A DNA stretch of 64,000 nucleotides from Cupriavidus basilensis (GTDB lineage Bacteria > Pseudomonadota > Gammaproteobacteria > Burkholderiales > Burkholderiaceae): positions 1,550,001 through 1,614,000 of the forward strand of contig NZ_CP062803.1 of the NCBI RefSeq assembly GCF_008801925.2, read 5' to 3'. Under the pieces are notes generated by a model. The model searched no databases, was not told the DNA's origin, and saw only the letters and a list, made by a program, of their open reading frames with translations. This document shows, in pieces, positions 1-9,200 of this stretch. The translations under genes were made by a program, and so were the position numbers. Numbering within the stretch: position 1 is the first letter of the stretch; each line of letters begins with the position of its first letter.

Positions 1-729
1 GTCGTCCGCGTATTGCAGCACCGGGAAGTAGGAGGGGAAGTGCAGGGTGAATTTCCAGCCCGGCTTGCCGTCTTTTTCAGCGGCATGGCGCGCGGCCTCC
101 AGCGCGTCTTCCGGGATGCCGCTCAGGCGGCTTTCGTCCTCGATCAGCAGCGCGTAGGCATTGGTGGCATCGAGCACGTGGTCGGAGAAGGCCTTGGACA
201 ACTGGGCCTGCTGCTCCTGGATCGCGGCAAAGCGGGGCTTCTTGTCTTCGGGCAGTTCGGCGCCGCCCAGGCGGAAACCGCGCAACTCGTTTTCCATCAG
301 TTGGCGCCGAGCCGTGCTCATGGTGGCGAATTCGGGGCTCGCGGCGATGGCCTTGTACTTGTCATAGAGCGCCAGGCTCTGGCCCAGCGACGACCAGAAC
401 TCGGTCATGCGCGGCAGGTTGTCGCTATGCGCCTGGCGCAAGGGCGGCGTATCCGCCACCGCGCTCAGGTGGCCCACCACGCCCCAGGCGCGTCCCAGCG
501 GCTCGGTGGCGGCTTCCAGCGCTTCCACGGCATTGGCCCAGGTGGCTTCGGTGGCCGGGTCCTCGGCGCGGTCGACGGCGGCTTGCGCGGTCGCCAGCAG
601 CACGTCCAGCGCCGGGCCGATGTGCTCGGGGCGGATCTCGGAGAAACGCGGCAGGTCGGTGAAATCCAGCAGCGGATTGTCGCCGTTTGCGTGATTTGCA
701 GCGTTGGCTTGGTTGGCGGCTTGATCCAT
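1..729 (-). CDS. prlC: M3 family oligopeptidase A (N-terminal part, runs off the window)
   Basis: This is the first 243 residues of a thimet-type zinc oligopeptidase, a cytoplasmic enzyme that degrades short peptides and cleaved signal peptides. The start (NPLLDFTDLPRFSEIRPEHIG after a short Ala/Asn-rich head) matches the conserved N-terminus of the PrlC/OpdA family, in which an opening NPLL is followed by a PEH motif. The frame is open to base 1, so the HEXXH zinc site lies outside the window and catalytic competence cannot be judged. ATG at 727-729. It follows folD in the same direction with 128 bases between them, so the two may be co-transcribed. The family call rests on the N-terminal helical part only. 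Confidence 0.85.
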   Translation of the reverse strand, partial: MDQAANQANAANHANGDNPLLDFTDLPRFSEIRPEHIGPALDVLLATAQAAVDRAEDPATEATWANAVEALEAATEPLGRAWGVVGHLSAVADTPPLRQAHSDNLPRMTEFWSSLGQSLALYDKYKAIAASPEFATMSTARRQLMENELRGFRLGGAELPEDKKPRFAAIQEQQAQLSKAFSDHVLDATNAYALLIEDESRLSGIPEDALEAARHAAEKDGKPGWKFTLHFPSYFPVLQYADD

Positions 730-857
730 GACGTCTCTCTTGGCAGGGCCCGTAAGGGCAATGCCCCGCACATTGGGGCGGGGCGGCAGGATTTCCAGTG
801 CCAGGCAGCCCCGGCGCGCAAGGCGCCGGCGCTGTCCGTGGCAGGCCGATACGACGT

Positions 858-1709
858 TCAGCCGGCTGCGCGCTCGGCGGCTTCCAGCGTATTGATCAGC
901 AGCATCGTAATGGTCATCGGGCCAACGCCGCCCGGCACAGGGGTGATGTAGCCGGCGACTTCCTTGACGCCGTTGAAGTCGACATCGCCGCACAGCTTGC
1001 CATTGTCGTCGCGGTTCATGCCCACGTCGATCACGGCTGCACCGGGCTTGACCATGTCAGCGGTGATGATGTTGCGCCGGCCCACGGCGGCCACGATCAC
1101 GTCCGCGTCGCGGGTATGGGCGCTCAGGTCGCGCGTCTTGCTGTTGCAGATGGTGACGGTGGCGCCGGCCTGCAGCAGCAGCATCGCCATCGGCTTGCCG
1201 ACGATGTTGGAGGCGCCGACCACCACCGCGCGGGCGCCGCGCAGCGGGAAATCGACCGATTCCAGCATTTTCATGCAGCCATAAGGCGTGCACGGACGGA
1301 ACAGCGGGGCGCCGGTCATCAGGGCGCCGGCATTGGCCACGTGGAAGCCGTCCACGTCTTTTTCCGGGGCGATCGCTTCGAGCACTTTGTGGCTGTCGAT
1401 ATGCTTGGGCAGCGGCAACTGCACCAGGATGCCGTGGATGTGCGGGTCGCGGTTCAGGGCATCGATGCGGGCCAGCAGGTCGGCCTCGGACAGGTCGGCG
1501 GGGTAGCGGTCGAGCGAGGAATGAAAGCCATTGTCGTCGCAGGCCTTGACCTTGTTACGCACATAGACCTGGCTTGCCGGGTCTTCGCCCACCAGGACCA
1601 CGGCCAGGCCGGGCCGGTGGCCGCGTTCGGTCAGGCGGGCGGCGCGCTGGGCGGCTTCGGTGCGGAGTTGCTTGGCAAGGGCGTTGCCGTCGATGAGTTG
1701 GGCTGGCAT
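858..1709 (-). CDS. folD: Bifunctional methylenetetrahydrofolate dehydrogenase / methenyltetrahydrofolate cyclohydrolase
   Basis: FolD interconverts 5,10-methylene-, 5,10-methenyl- and 10-formyl-tetrahydrofolate with NADP(H) in the cytoplasm and supplies one-carbon units for purines and formyl-Met-tRNA. The 283-residue length is normal. The sequence opens [16 protein letters not shown], which lines up with E. coli FolD. It contains the substrate-binding region [15 protein letters not shown], the QLPLPKHID motif, the GASNIVGKP nucleotide-binding motif and the C-terminal [10 protein letters not shown] signature. A TTG 33 bases further upstream is in frame, but a perfect TATAAT (1749-1754) would put transcription start near 1741, so the ATG at 1707-1709 is preferred. 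Confidence 0.95.
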   Translation of the reverse strand: MPAQLIDGNALAKQLRTEAAQRAARLTERGHRPGLAVVLVGEDPASQVYVRNKVKACDDNGFHSSLDRYPADLSEADLLARIDALNRDPHIHGILVQLPLPKHIDSHKVLEAIAPEKDVDGFHVANAGALMTGAPLFRPCTPYGCMKMLESVDFPLRGARAVVVGASNIVGKPMAMLLLQAGATVTICNSKTRDLSAHTRDADVIVAAVGRRNIITADMVKPGAAVIDVGMNRDDNGKLCGDVDFNGVKEVAGYITPVPGGVGPMTITMLLINTLEAAERAAG

Positions 1710-1748
1710 GGGGATGGGCGCTGGAGAGCTGGAGGTGGTCAAAGCGGA

Positions 1749-1754
1749 ATTATA
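1749..1754 (-). promoter_or_regulatory. Candidate -10 box of the folD promoter
   Basis: The minus strand reads TATAAT here, about 40 bases upstream of the folD ATG. No good -35 hexamer is seen 16-18 bases further upstream, so this is a -10 call only. Confidence 0.4.
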
Positions 1755-1807
1755 AAGGTTGACGCAACCCGGGGCGCGGGAGAGTAGGGCGCTGGTAGCA
1801 TGGCCCC

Positions 1808-2500
1808 ATGGATGCCCTGAACCCTTTTGCCACGGCCGCGGCGGCCGAACATGCCGTCCTCATCGTGCTCAGCGTGGCCGCCATGGCTTGGGCGCTGAGC
1901 CGCCGGCCTTGGCAACTGCTGCGGCGCGACGATTTGCAGCATGGCTGGCTGGGCGCGCTGGTGTTGCTGGCGCTGCTATGGACGGTCCGCGCGACGTTGC
2001 CGGGCGGGCTGGCGATCCAGCTGTTTGGCGCCACCCTGATGGTGACCCTGTTCGGGCTGCCGCTGGCCCTGCTGTCGTTGTTCGTGGTGGATCTGGTGTC
2101 GTTCCTGGGGCTGGGCTACCTGGCTGGCGACACCTGGGCCCGGCTGGACTGGGCGGCGCCATGGCCGCGCTATGTCTGGATGGGGCTCTTGCCGGCCTTG
2201 TTGTCGGCCGCGCTGCAGGGGGCGATGCGCCGGCTGCTGCCGCGTCATCCCTTCGTGTTCATCCTCGGCCATGGCTACTTTGCCGCCGGGCTGGCCGCCT
2301 TGGGCGCGGGGGCGGCGCGCGCGGTCTGGCGTAGCTACAGCGTGGGCGACGGCGTGCTCTCGCTGCCCGATACGCTGACCGCCGTGCTGATCCTGGCGTT
2401 TGGCGAGGCGTTTCTTACCGGCATGCTGGTGGCGGTGTTCGTGGTCTACAAACCGCAATGGGTCGTGACCTTTCGCGACGAGGAATATCTCCGGCGTTGA
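1808..2500 (+). CDS. Polytopic membrane protein, energy-coupling factor (CbiM-like) permease family
   Basis: The 230-residue product is almost entirely hydrophobic, with about six membrane segments (around residues 12-30, 45-62, 72-100, 118-138, 148-170 and 190-218). It ends in a short charged tail, [12 protein letters not shown]. The small-residue-rich segments and the motif [20 protein letters not shown] resemble the CbiM/substrate-specific component of energy-coupling-factor metal transporters as annotated in Burkholderiales. No ATPase or T-component genes are adjacent, so the substrate is unknown and a stand-alone role is possible. It is divergent from folD and convergent with the response regulator that follows. 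ATG at 1808. Confidence 0.55.
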   Translation: MDALNPFATAAAAEHAVLIVLSVAAMAWALSRRPWQLLRRDDLQHGWLGALVLLALLWTVRATLPGGLAIQLFGATLMVTLFGLPLALLSLFVVDLVSFLGLGYLAGDTWARLDWAAPWPRYVWMGLLPALLSAALQGAMRRLLPRHPFVFILGHGYFAAGLAALGAGAARAVWRSYSVGDGVLSLPDTLTAVLILAFGEAFLTGMLVAVFVVYKPQWVVTFRDEEYLRR

Positions 2501-2503
2501 GCG

Positions 2504-2550
2504 GGCAGCCCGTCCGCCGGCCAGGCGGGGGCGGACTGCCTTTCTTCTTT
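2504..2550 (+). terminator. Possible rho-independent terminator after the membrane protein
   Basis: GC-rich imperfect stem (GGCAG...CTGCC with inner GTCCG/CGGAC) followed by a pyrimidine run, TTTCTTCTTTC. Placed between two convergent genes. Confidence 0.45.
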
Positions 2551-2561
2551 CTGGCGCGGGC

Positions 2562-3194
2562 TCAACTGCTCTTGGACAGGGCCAGGCGAAGCAGGTCGGC
2601 CACGGTGTTGACGTTGAGCTTTTCCATGATGTTGGCGCGGTGCGCCTCCACGGTCTTGATGGAAATGCCCAGGTCGTCGGCAATCTGCTTGTTCAGCCGG
2701 CCGGCTACGATGCGCTCCAGCACCTGCTGCTCGCGCGTGGTGAGCTTGCCCAGCAGGTCCTTGGCGGCGCGCTGCTCGCGGGCGGCGGAATGGTCGGTGC
2801 GGGCCTTTTGCAGCATGCGCTCCACCAGCGATCGCAGTTCGGACTCATCGAACGGCTTTTCGATGAAGTCGATTGCGCCCTTCTTCATGGTGGAGACTGC
2901 CATCGGCACATCGCCGTGGCCGGTGATGAAGACGATCGGGATATTGATGTTTTCCGCGATCATGCGTTCCTGCAGCTCGGGCCCGCTCATGCCCGGCATC
3001 CGCACGTCCAGGATCAGGCAGGAGACCTGGCCCGAGTCGTAGGCGGAAAGGAACTGTTCGGCGCTGGTAAAGCTGCGAACCTGGTAGCCATTGCCCTCCA
3101 GCAGCCAGGTCAGCGAGTCGCGCATGGCTTCATCGTCGTCGACGATGAAGACGGTCTCGCCGCGGTGGGAGGTGGGGTTTGGCGTTACAGTCAT
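2562..3194 (-). CDS. FixJ/NarL-type response regulator
   Basis: Two-component transcriptional regulator of 210 residues. The receiver domain (about residues 14-125) shows the acidic triad VDDDEAM, the phosphoacceptor in LILDVRMPG (Asp63), the TGHGDVPMAV segment and a conserved Lys in IEKPF. A LuxR-type helix-turn-helix occupies about residues 140-205 (LTTREQQVLERIVAGRLNKQIADDLGISIKTVEAHR). The start at 3192-3194 is set by AGGAGA six bases upstream; a longer frame would begin at a TTG with no ribosome site. It lies 134 bases downstream of the PAS histidine kinase on the same strand, which is almost certainly its partner. Targets are unknown. Confidence 0.92.
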   Translation of the reverse strand: MTVTPNPTSHRGETVFIVDDDEAMRDSLTWLLEGNGYQVRSFTSAEQFLSAYDSGQVSCLILDVRMPGMSGPELQERMIAENINIPIVFITGHGDVPMAVSTMKKGAIDFIEKPFDESELRSLVERMLQKARTDHSAAREQRAAKDLLGKLTTREQQVLERIVAGRLNKQIADDLGISIKTVEAHRANIMEKLNVNTVADLLRLALSKSS

Positions 3195-3328
3195 GAAGTC
3201 TCCTGGGACATCAAAGTCATTTGCCGCCAAGTGTAACCGGGCCGGGCGGCAAGCGACAGGGGCGGCCCTGGCGCGCCTGATCCTGTCTTGTCAATGCCGC
3301 GCGGCCCGCCCGGCGTCTTGTTGGCCGA

Positions 3329-5917
3329 TTATTGGTCGATCAGCGCCGGCTGCAGCGGCAGCATGATCTTGAACGTGCAGCCGATGCCGTCGGCATTGTT
3401 CTCCACCCACAGGCGCCCCTGGTGGGACTCGATGATGGAGCGGCAGATATTCAGCCCCATGCCCATGCCGTCGGACTTGGTGCTGAAGAACGGTTCAAAC
3501 AGGCGTTCCTTCGTGGCCTCGTCAACGCCAGGACCCTGGTCGATCACGTCGATGCGCATATTCGGGCCGATCTCGCCCGGCTCGATGCGCGCGTGCAGGC
3601 GCACCACGCCGGTGGCGCGCAGCGCGGGCAGCCCGGCCATGGCCTCGACGGCATTCTTGAGCAGGTTGACCAGCACCTGCTCGATCAGCACCGGATCGAC
3701 GAACAGCACCACTGGCGGCGGCGGCAGCCGGGTCAGGATGGTGACGCGGCGGCGGGTGGCCTCCAGGTCGGCCAGCCCGACCGCGTCGGCCACGATGTCG
3801 TGCAGCGCGGCTTCGCGGCGCTGGGGCTGGCTGCGTTTCACGAAGCCCCGGATGCGGCTGATGATGGTGCCGGCGCGCACCGCCTGCGCCGAGGTCTTTT
3901 CCAGGATCGGGATCAGGTCCTCGGCGGTGCTGCGCCCGGAGCGCAGCCGGGCCACCGCGCCCATGCAGTAGTTGTTGATGGCCGCCAGCGGCTGGTTCAG
4001 CTCATGCGCGAGCGACGACGCCATCTCGCCCATGGTGGTCAGGCGGCTGGTGAACTGCAGCCGTTCCTCATGCTGGCGCGCCATTTCCTCGGCGGCCTTG
4101 CGCACCGTGATATCGGTGGCGATCTGCATCTGCGCCAGGTGGCCGTCGACCCACTGAATGTAGCGGCGGCGCACTTCGAACCATTTCTGCATGTCGGGCA
4201 CGAAGACTTCCCGCGCGTCCGAGGAGTAGGGCATCAGCTCCGAGGCAGGCAGGCCGGCGTAGGCGTCGACGAAGTCGGTGGCGTCGCTGGAGACCTGCTC
4301 CTTGTCGACCTCGCCGCCGGCCAGCTTCAGGTGGCCCTCGGCTTCCCAGCCGAACAACTGACGGTAGTAGCGGTTGGCGAACAGCAATTCGGGCTTGTCG
4401 GTGGCCAGCACGGACACCGCGGCGTCCAGGCTTTCCAGCACCGTGGTGAAGCGGTCGTGGGCGGCGGCGAGTTCCTCGCGGGCGCGCTTGGGCTCGGTGA
4501 TGTCCGTCATCGAGGCCATCCAGCCGGTGTGCCTGCCGCGGCTGTCCACCAGCGGCGAGACATACATGCGGGCGTAGAAGCTGCTGCCGTCGCGCCGCAT
4601 GGCGCGCATCTCATAGCCGCTGGCCGGGGACTTGCCCTGTAGCGTCAGGTCGATCTGCTTTTGCATCTCCTGATGGTCGTTGGGCGGCCAGTAGGGGAAG
4701 GGCGGAACGCGGCCGACCAGGTCGCTGTCCTGCCAGCCGGTCATGCGGCAGAAGGCGGGATTGACGTAGGTGATGCGGCCGTTCAGGTCGAGCGCACGCA
4801 ACCCGATCAGCATCGAGTTTTCCATCGCGCGGCGAAATGACGTCTCGGCCAGCAGGGCGCGCTGCGCCTCGGAGCGCCGGCTGGTGTGGCGCCACATGCT
4901 CCACAGGCTCCACAAGAGGAAGCACGACAGCCCCACCACCAGCCACAGCAGCATGTTGTTGGGCAGGTTGGAGGCGGGCGGGTAGGCGTCGGCGCGCAGC
5001 GACAGCGAGTGCCCCGGCGGGTCCAGCAACACCTCGTAGGACAGCGCGTTGCCCGGCACCGGCCGCAACGAAGTGCTGGCGCGGATCTGGTTGTTCTTGT
5101 CGATCAGCGAGAAGCGGTAGCGCTCGGTCAGCTCCGGCGGCAGCAGGTGGGTCAGGATGCCGTTGATGGAGTAGAGCGCGCCCAGGGTGCCGAGGAACTC
5201 GTTGTCCCGCACGATCGGCACCTCCATCAGCATGAAGCTGTCGCCGCGGTCGTTGACCAGCGGGCGCGAGTACACCACGCGCTGGGTTTCGCGGGCGGAG
5301 TCGAAGGTATCGAGCACCTCGGGCTCCAGCGGCTGGTCCTGGGTTTCGCGCAGCCGGCTGGCGAATTCGGAGGTGGACGGCAGCGACCAGCGCCCGCGCC
5401 GGGTCGCGTCCAGCCAGTTGACGAAGACGATTTCCGGGTTCTCGCGCAGGATTTCCTGCGCGGCGGTGCGGTAGGCGCCCTGGTCCAGCTGGGCGGCGGC
5501 GATGTCGCGCGCCAGCGAGGCCAGCTGGTCCTGGTTGCTCAGCAGGGACAGGCGCACGCGCTGCTGGGCCCAGGCCGCGTCGCGATAAAGCGCGTCGCGT
5601 TGCTGCTGGCGCTCGGTTTCATGAAGCGACCACAGGATCACGCCCATTGCCACCGTGAACAGCACGATTGCCACCAGCGGGATGAACATGAACCAGCTGG
5701 TTGCCACCAGGTTGCGCCAGCGCAGCCACCACAATCCGCGCGGCGGCCCGTTGACGGCGGCGGGCTCGTCCACGTGGCCAAGCGTATCGAGGGGCGTCAG
5801 CGGGTTGGGCGGGGCGACCAGCGTAGGGTCGCTGCCGCTCGCCTTGGCGGAGCCGGAAGCGGAGGGAGGGACGACTGCGGCGCGGAGGTGGGAAAAGAAA
5901 TCTTTGAGGGACGGCAT
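3329..5917 (-). CDS. Membrane-bound PAS-domain sensor histidine kinase (FixL-like core)
   Basis: Sensor kinase of 862 residues. There is one membrane segment near residues 70-97 (SWFMFIPLVAIVLFTVAMGVILWSL), a predicted periplasmic domain of about 220 residues and a second membrane segment near 322-345. Two PAS domains follow (about 355-480 and 485-615). The phosphoacceptor helix reads AHELNQPLAAINNY (His638), which is the FixL/HWE-like H-box variant. The C-terminal ATPase domain has N (VNLLKNAVEAM), G1 (DVIDQGPGVD) and G2 (GMGMGLNICRSIIESH) boxes. ATG at 5915-5917 was chosen because upstream residues are low-complexity and non-conserved. It is divergent from aceE across a 430-base region, so it may sense or control central carbon flux; this is inferred from position only. 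Confidence 0.88.
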   Translation of the reverse strand: MPSLKDFFSHLRAAVVPPSASGSAKASGSDPTLVAPPNPLTPLDTLGHVDEPAAVNGPPRGLWWLRWRNLVATSWFMFIPLVAIVLFTVAMGVILWSLHETERQQQRDALYRDAAWAQQRVRLSLLSNQDQLASLARDIAAAQLDQGAYRTAAQEILRENPEIVFVNWLDATRRGRWSLPSTSEFASRLRETQDQPLEPEVLDTFDSARETQRVVYSRPLVNDRGDSFMLMEVPIVRDNEFLGTLGALYSINGILTHLLPPELTERYRFSLIDKNNQIRASTSLRPVPGNALSYEVLLDPPGHSLSLRADAYPPASNLPNNMLLWLVVGLSCFLLWSLWSMWRHTSRRSEAQRALLAETSFRRAMENSMLIGLRALDLNGRITYVNPAFCRMTGWQDSDLVGRVPPFPYWPPNDHQEMQKQIDLTLQGKSPASGYEMRAMRRDGSSFYARMYVSPLVDSRGRHTGWMASMTDITEPKRAREELAAAHDRFTTVLESLDAAVSVLATDKPELLFANRYYRQLFGWEAEGHLKLAGGEVDKEQVSSDATDFVDAYAGLPASELMPYSSDAREVFVPDMQKWFEVRRRYIQWVDGHLAQMQIATDITVRKAAEEMARQHEERLQFTSRLTTMGEMASSLAHELNQPLAAINNYCMGAVARLRSGRSTAEDLIPILEKTSAQAVRAGTIISRIRGFVKRSQPQRREAALHDIVADAVGLADLEATRRRVTILTRLPPPPVVLFVDPVLIEQVLVNLLKNAVEAMAGLPALRATGVVRLHARIEPGEIGPNMRIDVIDQGPGVDEATKERLFEPFFSTKSDGMGMGLNICRSIIESHQGRLWVENNADGIGCTFKIMLPLQPALIDQ

Positions 5918-6113
5918 GGTGGGATTGACGACTGACCGAGCAGTGTAGCGGGATTGCGGCGCCCCGTCGCTTGGGGTAAGCGCCAATGCGGCGCTGCGGC
6001 ATTCCTGCCGAAGGCGCGGCGGGTGAATGGCGTTTGGCGGCAAGGGCTGGCGCAGTGTTGTGGTGCGCTGCCGCAATATTTCATATTGTAAGAAACCATA
6101 TCGCAATTTGAAA

Positions 6114-6134
6114 ATTGGGCTTGTCTTGCCCAAT
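6114..6134. promoter_or_regulatory. Inverted repeat overlapping the aceE -35 box; candidate operator
   Basis: ATTGGGC (6114-6120) and GCCCAAT (6128-6134) are perfect arms around a 7-base spacer that contains the -35 hexamer. The outer half-sites ATTGG/CCAAT recall GntR-family PdhR sites (ATTGGT-N3-ACCAAT), but the spacing here is 6 bases longer, so PdhR binding is not claimed. Confidence 0.5.
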
Positions 6135-6149
6135 GTGCTTCCATAGAAT
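6121..6149 (+). promoter_or_regulatory. Sigma-70-type promoter of the aceE operon
   Basis: TTGTCT (6121-6126), a 17-base spacer and TAGAAT (6144-6149). Transcription would start near 6156, giving a leader of about 190 bases before the aceE ATG. Confidence 0.65.
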
Positions 6150-6186
6150 CGGTCCGACCGAAAAGTGCGGACGGCAGTGCTGCGTC

Positions 6187-6238
6187 CGGTCCTGCCAGCC
6201 TCGCTGGCAAGCCCGGGCGAAGCGCTAGCGAAGGACCG
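6187..6238 (+). other. Structured 5' leader of aceE mRNA
   Basis: An inner hairpin, TGCCAGC-CTC-GCTGGCA (6193-6209), lies inside an outer pairing CGGTCCT (6187-6193) with AGGACCG (6232-6238). This is just downstream of the predicted start site and about 110 bases before the ribosome site. No T-run follows, so it does not look like a simple attenuator. Confidence 0.4.
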
Positions 6239-6347
6239 TGCGAAGACACTCGCGGCCGGCGCGCCGTACCGTAGTCACACCGTCAGGCCGGGGCTCCCAC
6301 CACAAGAATCAGGGGGCACCGAGGCAGGAATTCACCAGGAGACAGTC

Positions 6348-9035
6348 ATGTCAGCTGTACCAGAGCAGATCCTCGGCGCAAGCAGCGCCAACGACGCCGA
6401 TCCCCAGGAAACCCACGAGTGGCTTGATGCCCTGCAGGGCGTGATCGCCGCCGAAGGCACCGACAGGGCCGCCTTCCTGATCGACAAGCAGATCGAATAC
6501 GCACGCGTGAACGGCGTCACCCAGCCGTTCCACGCTGAAACGCAGTACATCAACACCATCCCGGTGGAGCAGCAGGCCCGCATTCCCGGCGACCAGGACA
6601 TCGAGCACCGCATCCGCTCGTACACCCGCTGGAACGCCATGGCGATGGTGCTGCGCGCCAACAAGCACACCAACGTTGGCGGCCATATTTCCTCGTTTGC
6701 CTCGGCGGCCACGCTGTATGACGTCGGCTACAACCACTTCTGGCACGCCCCGTCCGAGAAACACGGCGGCGACCTGGTGTTCGTGCAGGGCCACTCGGCC
6801 CCGGGCGTGTATTCGCGCGCCTTCCTGCTCGGCCGCCTGAGCAAGGAACAGCTCGACAGCTTCCGCCAGGAAGTCGACGGCAAGGGCATCTCGTCCTATC
6901 CGCACCCGTGGCTGATGCCGGACTTCTGGCAGTTCCCGACGGTGTCGATGGGCCTGGGCCCGATCATGGCGATCTACCAGGCCCGCTTCATGAAGTACCT
7001 GCATAGCCGCGGCCTGGTGCAGACCGAAGGCCGCAAGGTCTGGGCCTTCCTGGGCGACGGCGAGACCGACGAGCCGGAATCGCTGGGCGCGATCGGCATG
7101 GCCGGGCGCGAGAAGCTGGACAACCTGGTGTTCGTGATCAACTGCAACCTGCAGCGCCTGGATGGCCCGGTGCGCGGCAACGGCAAGATCATCCAGGAAC
7201 TCGAATCCGAGTTCCGCGGCGCCGGCTGGAACGTGATCAAGGTGGTGTGGGGCAGCCGCTGGGACCAGCTGCTGGCACGCGACCACAAGGGCCTGCTGAT
7301 GAAGCGCATGATGGATTGCGTGGACGGCGAGTACCAGACCTTCAAGGCCAAGGATGGCGCCTACGTGCGCGAGCATTTCTTCAATACCCCTGAGCTCAAG
7401 GCGATGGTGGCCGACTGGTCCGACGAGGACATCTGGCGCCTGAACCGCGGCGGCCATGACCCGCACAAGATCTATGCCGCCTACAGCGCCGCCAACGAGC
7501 ATAAGGGTCAGCCCACGCTGATCCTGGCCAAGACCATCAAGGGCTATGGCATGGGCGACGCCGGCCAGGCCATGAACATCAGCCACCAGCAAAAGAAGAT
7601 GCCGGTGGACGCGATCCGCCGCTTCCGCGACCAGTTCAACATCCCGGTCTCCGACGACAAGATCGAGGAAGTGCCGTACATCACCTTCGAGGAAGGCTCG
7701 AAGGAACTGGAATACATGCGCGCCCGCCGCATGGAGCTGGGCGGCTACCTGCCGGCCCGCCGCCAGAAGGCAGAAGCCCTGAAGGTGCCTGAGCTGTCCG
7801 CCTTCGACGCGCTGCTCAAGGCCACCAGCGAAGGCCGTGAAGTGTCCACCACCATGGCCTTCGTACGGATCCTGAACACGCTGCTCAAGGACAAGCAGAT
7901 CGGCAAGCACGTGGTGCCCATCGTGCCCGACGAGTCGCGCACCTTCGGCATGGAAGGCCTGTTCCGCCAGATCGGCATCTGGAACCAGCAAGGCCAGAAG
8001 TACGTGCCGGAAGACCACGACCAGCTGATGTTCTACAAGGAATCGCAGACTGGCCAGGTGCTGCAGGAAGGCATCAATGAAGCCGGCGCCATGTGCGACT
8101 GGATCGCCGCCGCCACGTCGTACTCGACGCACGGCATCCAGATGATCCCGTTCTACATCTATTACTCGATGTTCGGCATCCAGCGTATCGGCGACCTGTG
8201 CTGGGCGGCCGCCGACATGCGCTCGCGCGGCTTCCTGCTGGGCGGCACCTCGGGCCGCACCACGCTCAACGGCGAAGGCCTGCAGCACGAAGACGGCCAC
8301 TCGCATGTGTTCCATGCCGTGATCCCGAACTGCATCTCGTATGACCCGACCTTCCAGTACGAGCTGGCGGTGATCATGCAGGACGGCCTGCGCCGCATGT
8401 ACGCCGAGCAGGAAGACGTCTACTACTACCTGACGGTGATGAACGAGAACTACGAGCATCCGGAAATGCCGGCTGGCGTAGAGGGCGACATCGTCAAGGG
8501 CATGTACCAGTTCAGGAAGGGCGTGGAAAACAGCAATGCGCCGCGCGTGCAACTGCTGGGTTCGGGCACGATCTTCCGCGAGGTGATCGCCGCTGCCGAC
8601 CTGCTCAAGAAGGACTGGGGCGTGGAGTCGGACCTGTGGGGCTGCCCGAGCTTTACCGAACTGGCCCGCGAAGGCCACGACGTGGAGCGTTGGAACCTGC
8701 TGCACCCGACCGAGCCGCAACGCGAGTCGCACGTGACCAAGAGCCTCAAGTCGGTGCGCGGCCCGGTGATCGCCTCGACCGACTATGTGCGCGCCTTTGT
8801 CGACCAGATCCGTCCCTTCGTGCCGCGCCGTTTCGTGGTGCTGGGCACCGATGGTTTTGGCCGCTCGGACACCCGCGAGAAGCTGCGTCACTTCTTTGAG
8901 GTGGATCGTCACTGGGTGACGCTGGCAGCACTGAAGGCGCTGGCAGACGAAGGTGCCATCGGTCGCGACAAGGTGGCCGAAGCCATCAAGAAGTACAACC
9001 TCGACCCCAACAAGCCGAACCCGATGTCGGTCTAA
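6348..9035 (+). CDS. aceE: Pyruvate dehydrogenase E1 component, homodimeric type
   Basis: E1 decarboxylates pyruvate with thiamine diphosphate and transfers the acetyl group to lipoyl-E2 in the cytoplasmic PDH complex. The 895-residue length fits the gammaproteobacterial/Cupriavidus single-chain E1. The thiamine diphosphate motif is visible as GDGETDEP followed by NCNLQRLDGPVRGN; other family segments include HVGGHISSF, ISYDPTFQYELAVIMQDG and FVPRRFVVLGTDGFGRSDTREKLRHFFEVD. ATG at 6348 is chosen from AGGAGA at 6337-6342; the open frame continues upstream only into the structured leader. It is the first gene of aceE-aceF-(Ntn hydrolase)-lpd and is called pdhA in C. necator. Confidence 0.97.
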   Translation: MSAVPEQILGASSANDADPQETHEWLDALQGVIAAEGTDRAAFLIDKQIEYARVNGVTQPFHAETQYINTIPVEQQARIPGDQDIEHRIRSYTRWNAMAMVLRANKHTNVGGHISSFASAATLYDVGYNHFWHAPSEKHGGDLVFVQGHSAPGVYSRAFLLGRLSKEQLDSFRQEVDGKGISSYPHPWLMPDFWQFPTVSMGLGPIMAIYQARFMKYLHSRGLVQTEGRKVWAFLGDGETDEPESLGAIGMAGREKLDNLVFVINCNLQRLDGPVRGNGKIIQELESEFRGAGWNVIKVVWGSRWDQLLARDHKGLLMKRMMDCVDGEYQTFKAKDGAYVREHFFNTPELKAMVADWSDEDIWRLNRGGHDPHKIYAAYSAANEHKGQPTLILAKTIKGYGMGDAGQAMNISHQQKKMPVDAIRRFRDQFNIPVSDDKIEEVPYITFEEGSKELEYMRARRMELGGYLPARRQKAEALKVPELSAFDALLKATSEGREVSTTMAFVRILNTLLKDKQIGKHVVPIVPDESRTFGMEGLFRQIGIWNQQGQKYVPEDHDQLMFYKESQTGQVLQEGINEAGAMCDWIAAATSYSTHGIQMIPFYIYYSMFGIQRIGDLCWAAADMRSRGFLLGGTSGRTTLNGEGLQHEDGHSHVFHAVIPNCISYDPTFQYELAVIMQDGLRRMYAEQEDVYYYLTVMNENYEHPEMPAGVEGDIVKGMYQFRKGVENSNAPRVQLLGSGTIFREVIAAADLLKKDWGVESDLWGCPSFTELAREGHDVERWNLLHPTEPQRESHVTKSLKSVRGPVIASTDYVRAFVDQIRPFVPRRFVVLGTDGFGRSDTREKLRHFFEVDRHWVTLAALKALADEGAIGRDKVAEAIKKYNLDPNKPNPMSV

Positions 9036-9200
9036 ACAGGCCGACTGCACGAACCCCCGCAGGAGCGGCAATGCCGCGTGCGCGGGCGCCGGGCTGATTC
9101 CCGGCGCCTTGCGGCGCGGCGGCGTGACAGATCACGGCGGTGAGGGTAACCTCACACGCTCGTGTTTGTCGTGCGCGCCGGCCTGCCCAGGAGACACTGA

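Larger units (their letters stand above)
5918..6347. other. Divergent intergenic region between the sensor kinase and aceE
   Basis: 430 bases with no supported gene. It holds the aceE promoter (6121-6149), an inverted repeat over its -35 box (6114-6134) and a GC-rich hairpin-forming leader (about 6187-6238). An AT-rich stretch (about 6075-6115) precedes the promoter. Confidence 0.8.

Noticed and set aside
1710..1742. TTG start 11 codons upstream of folD
   Set aside because: It coincides with the predicted transcription start, and the FolD family begins at MPAQLIDG.
6165..6347. 61-residue N-terminal extension of AceE
   Set aside because: The extension translates the structured leader, is not conserved in character, and a good ribosome site precedes the ATG at 6348.
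6351..9071. 906-codon open frame antisense to aceE
   Set aside because: It mirrors the third-codon GC bias of aceE, has no ribosome site or recognisable motif, and its composition (Val/Leu/His/Gln-rich) is typical of a shadow frame.
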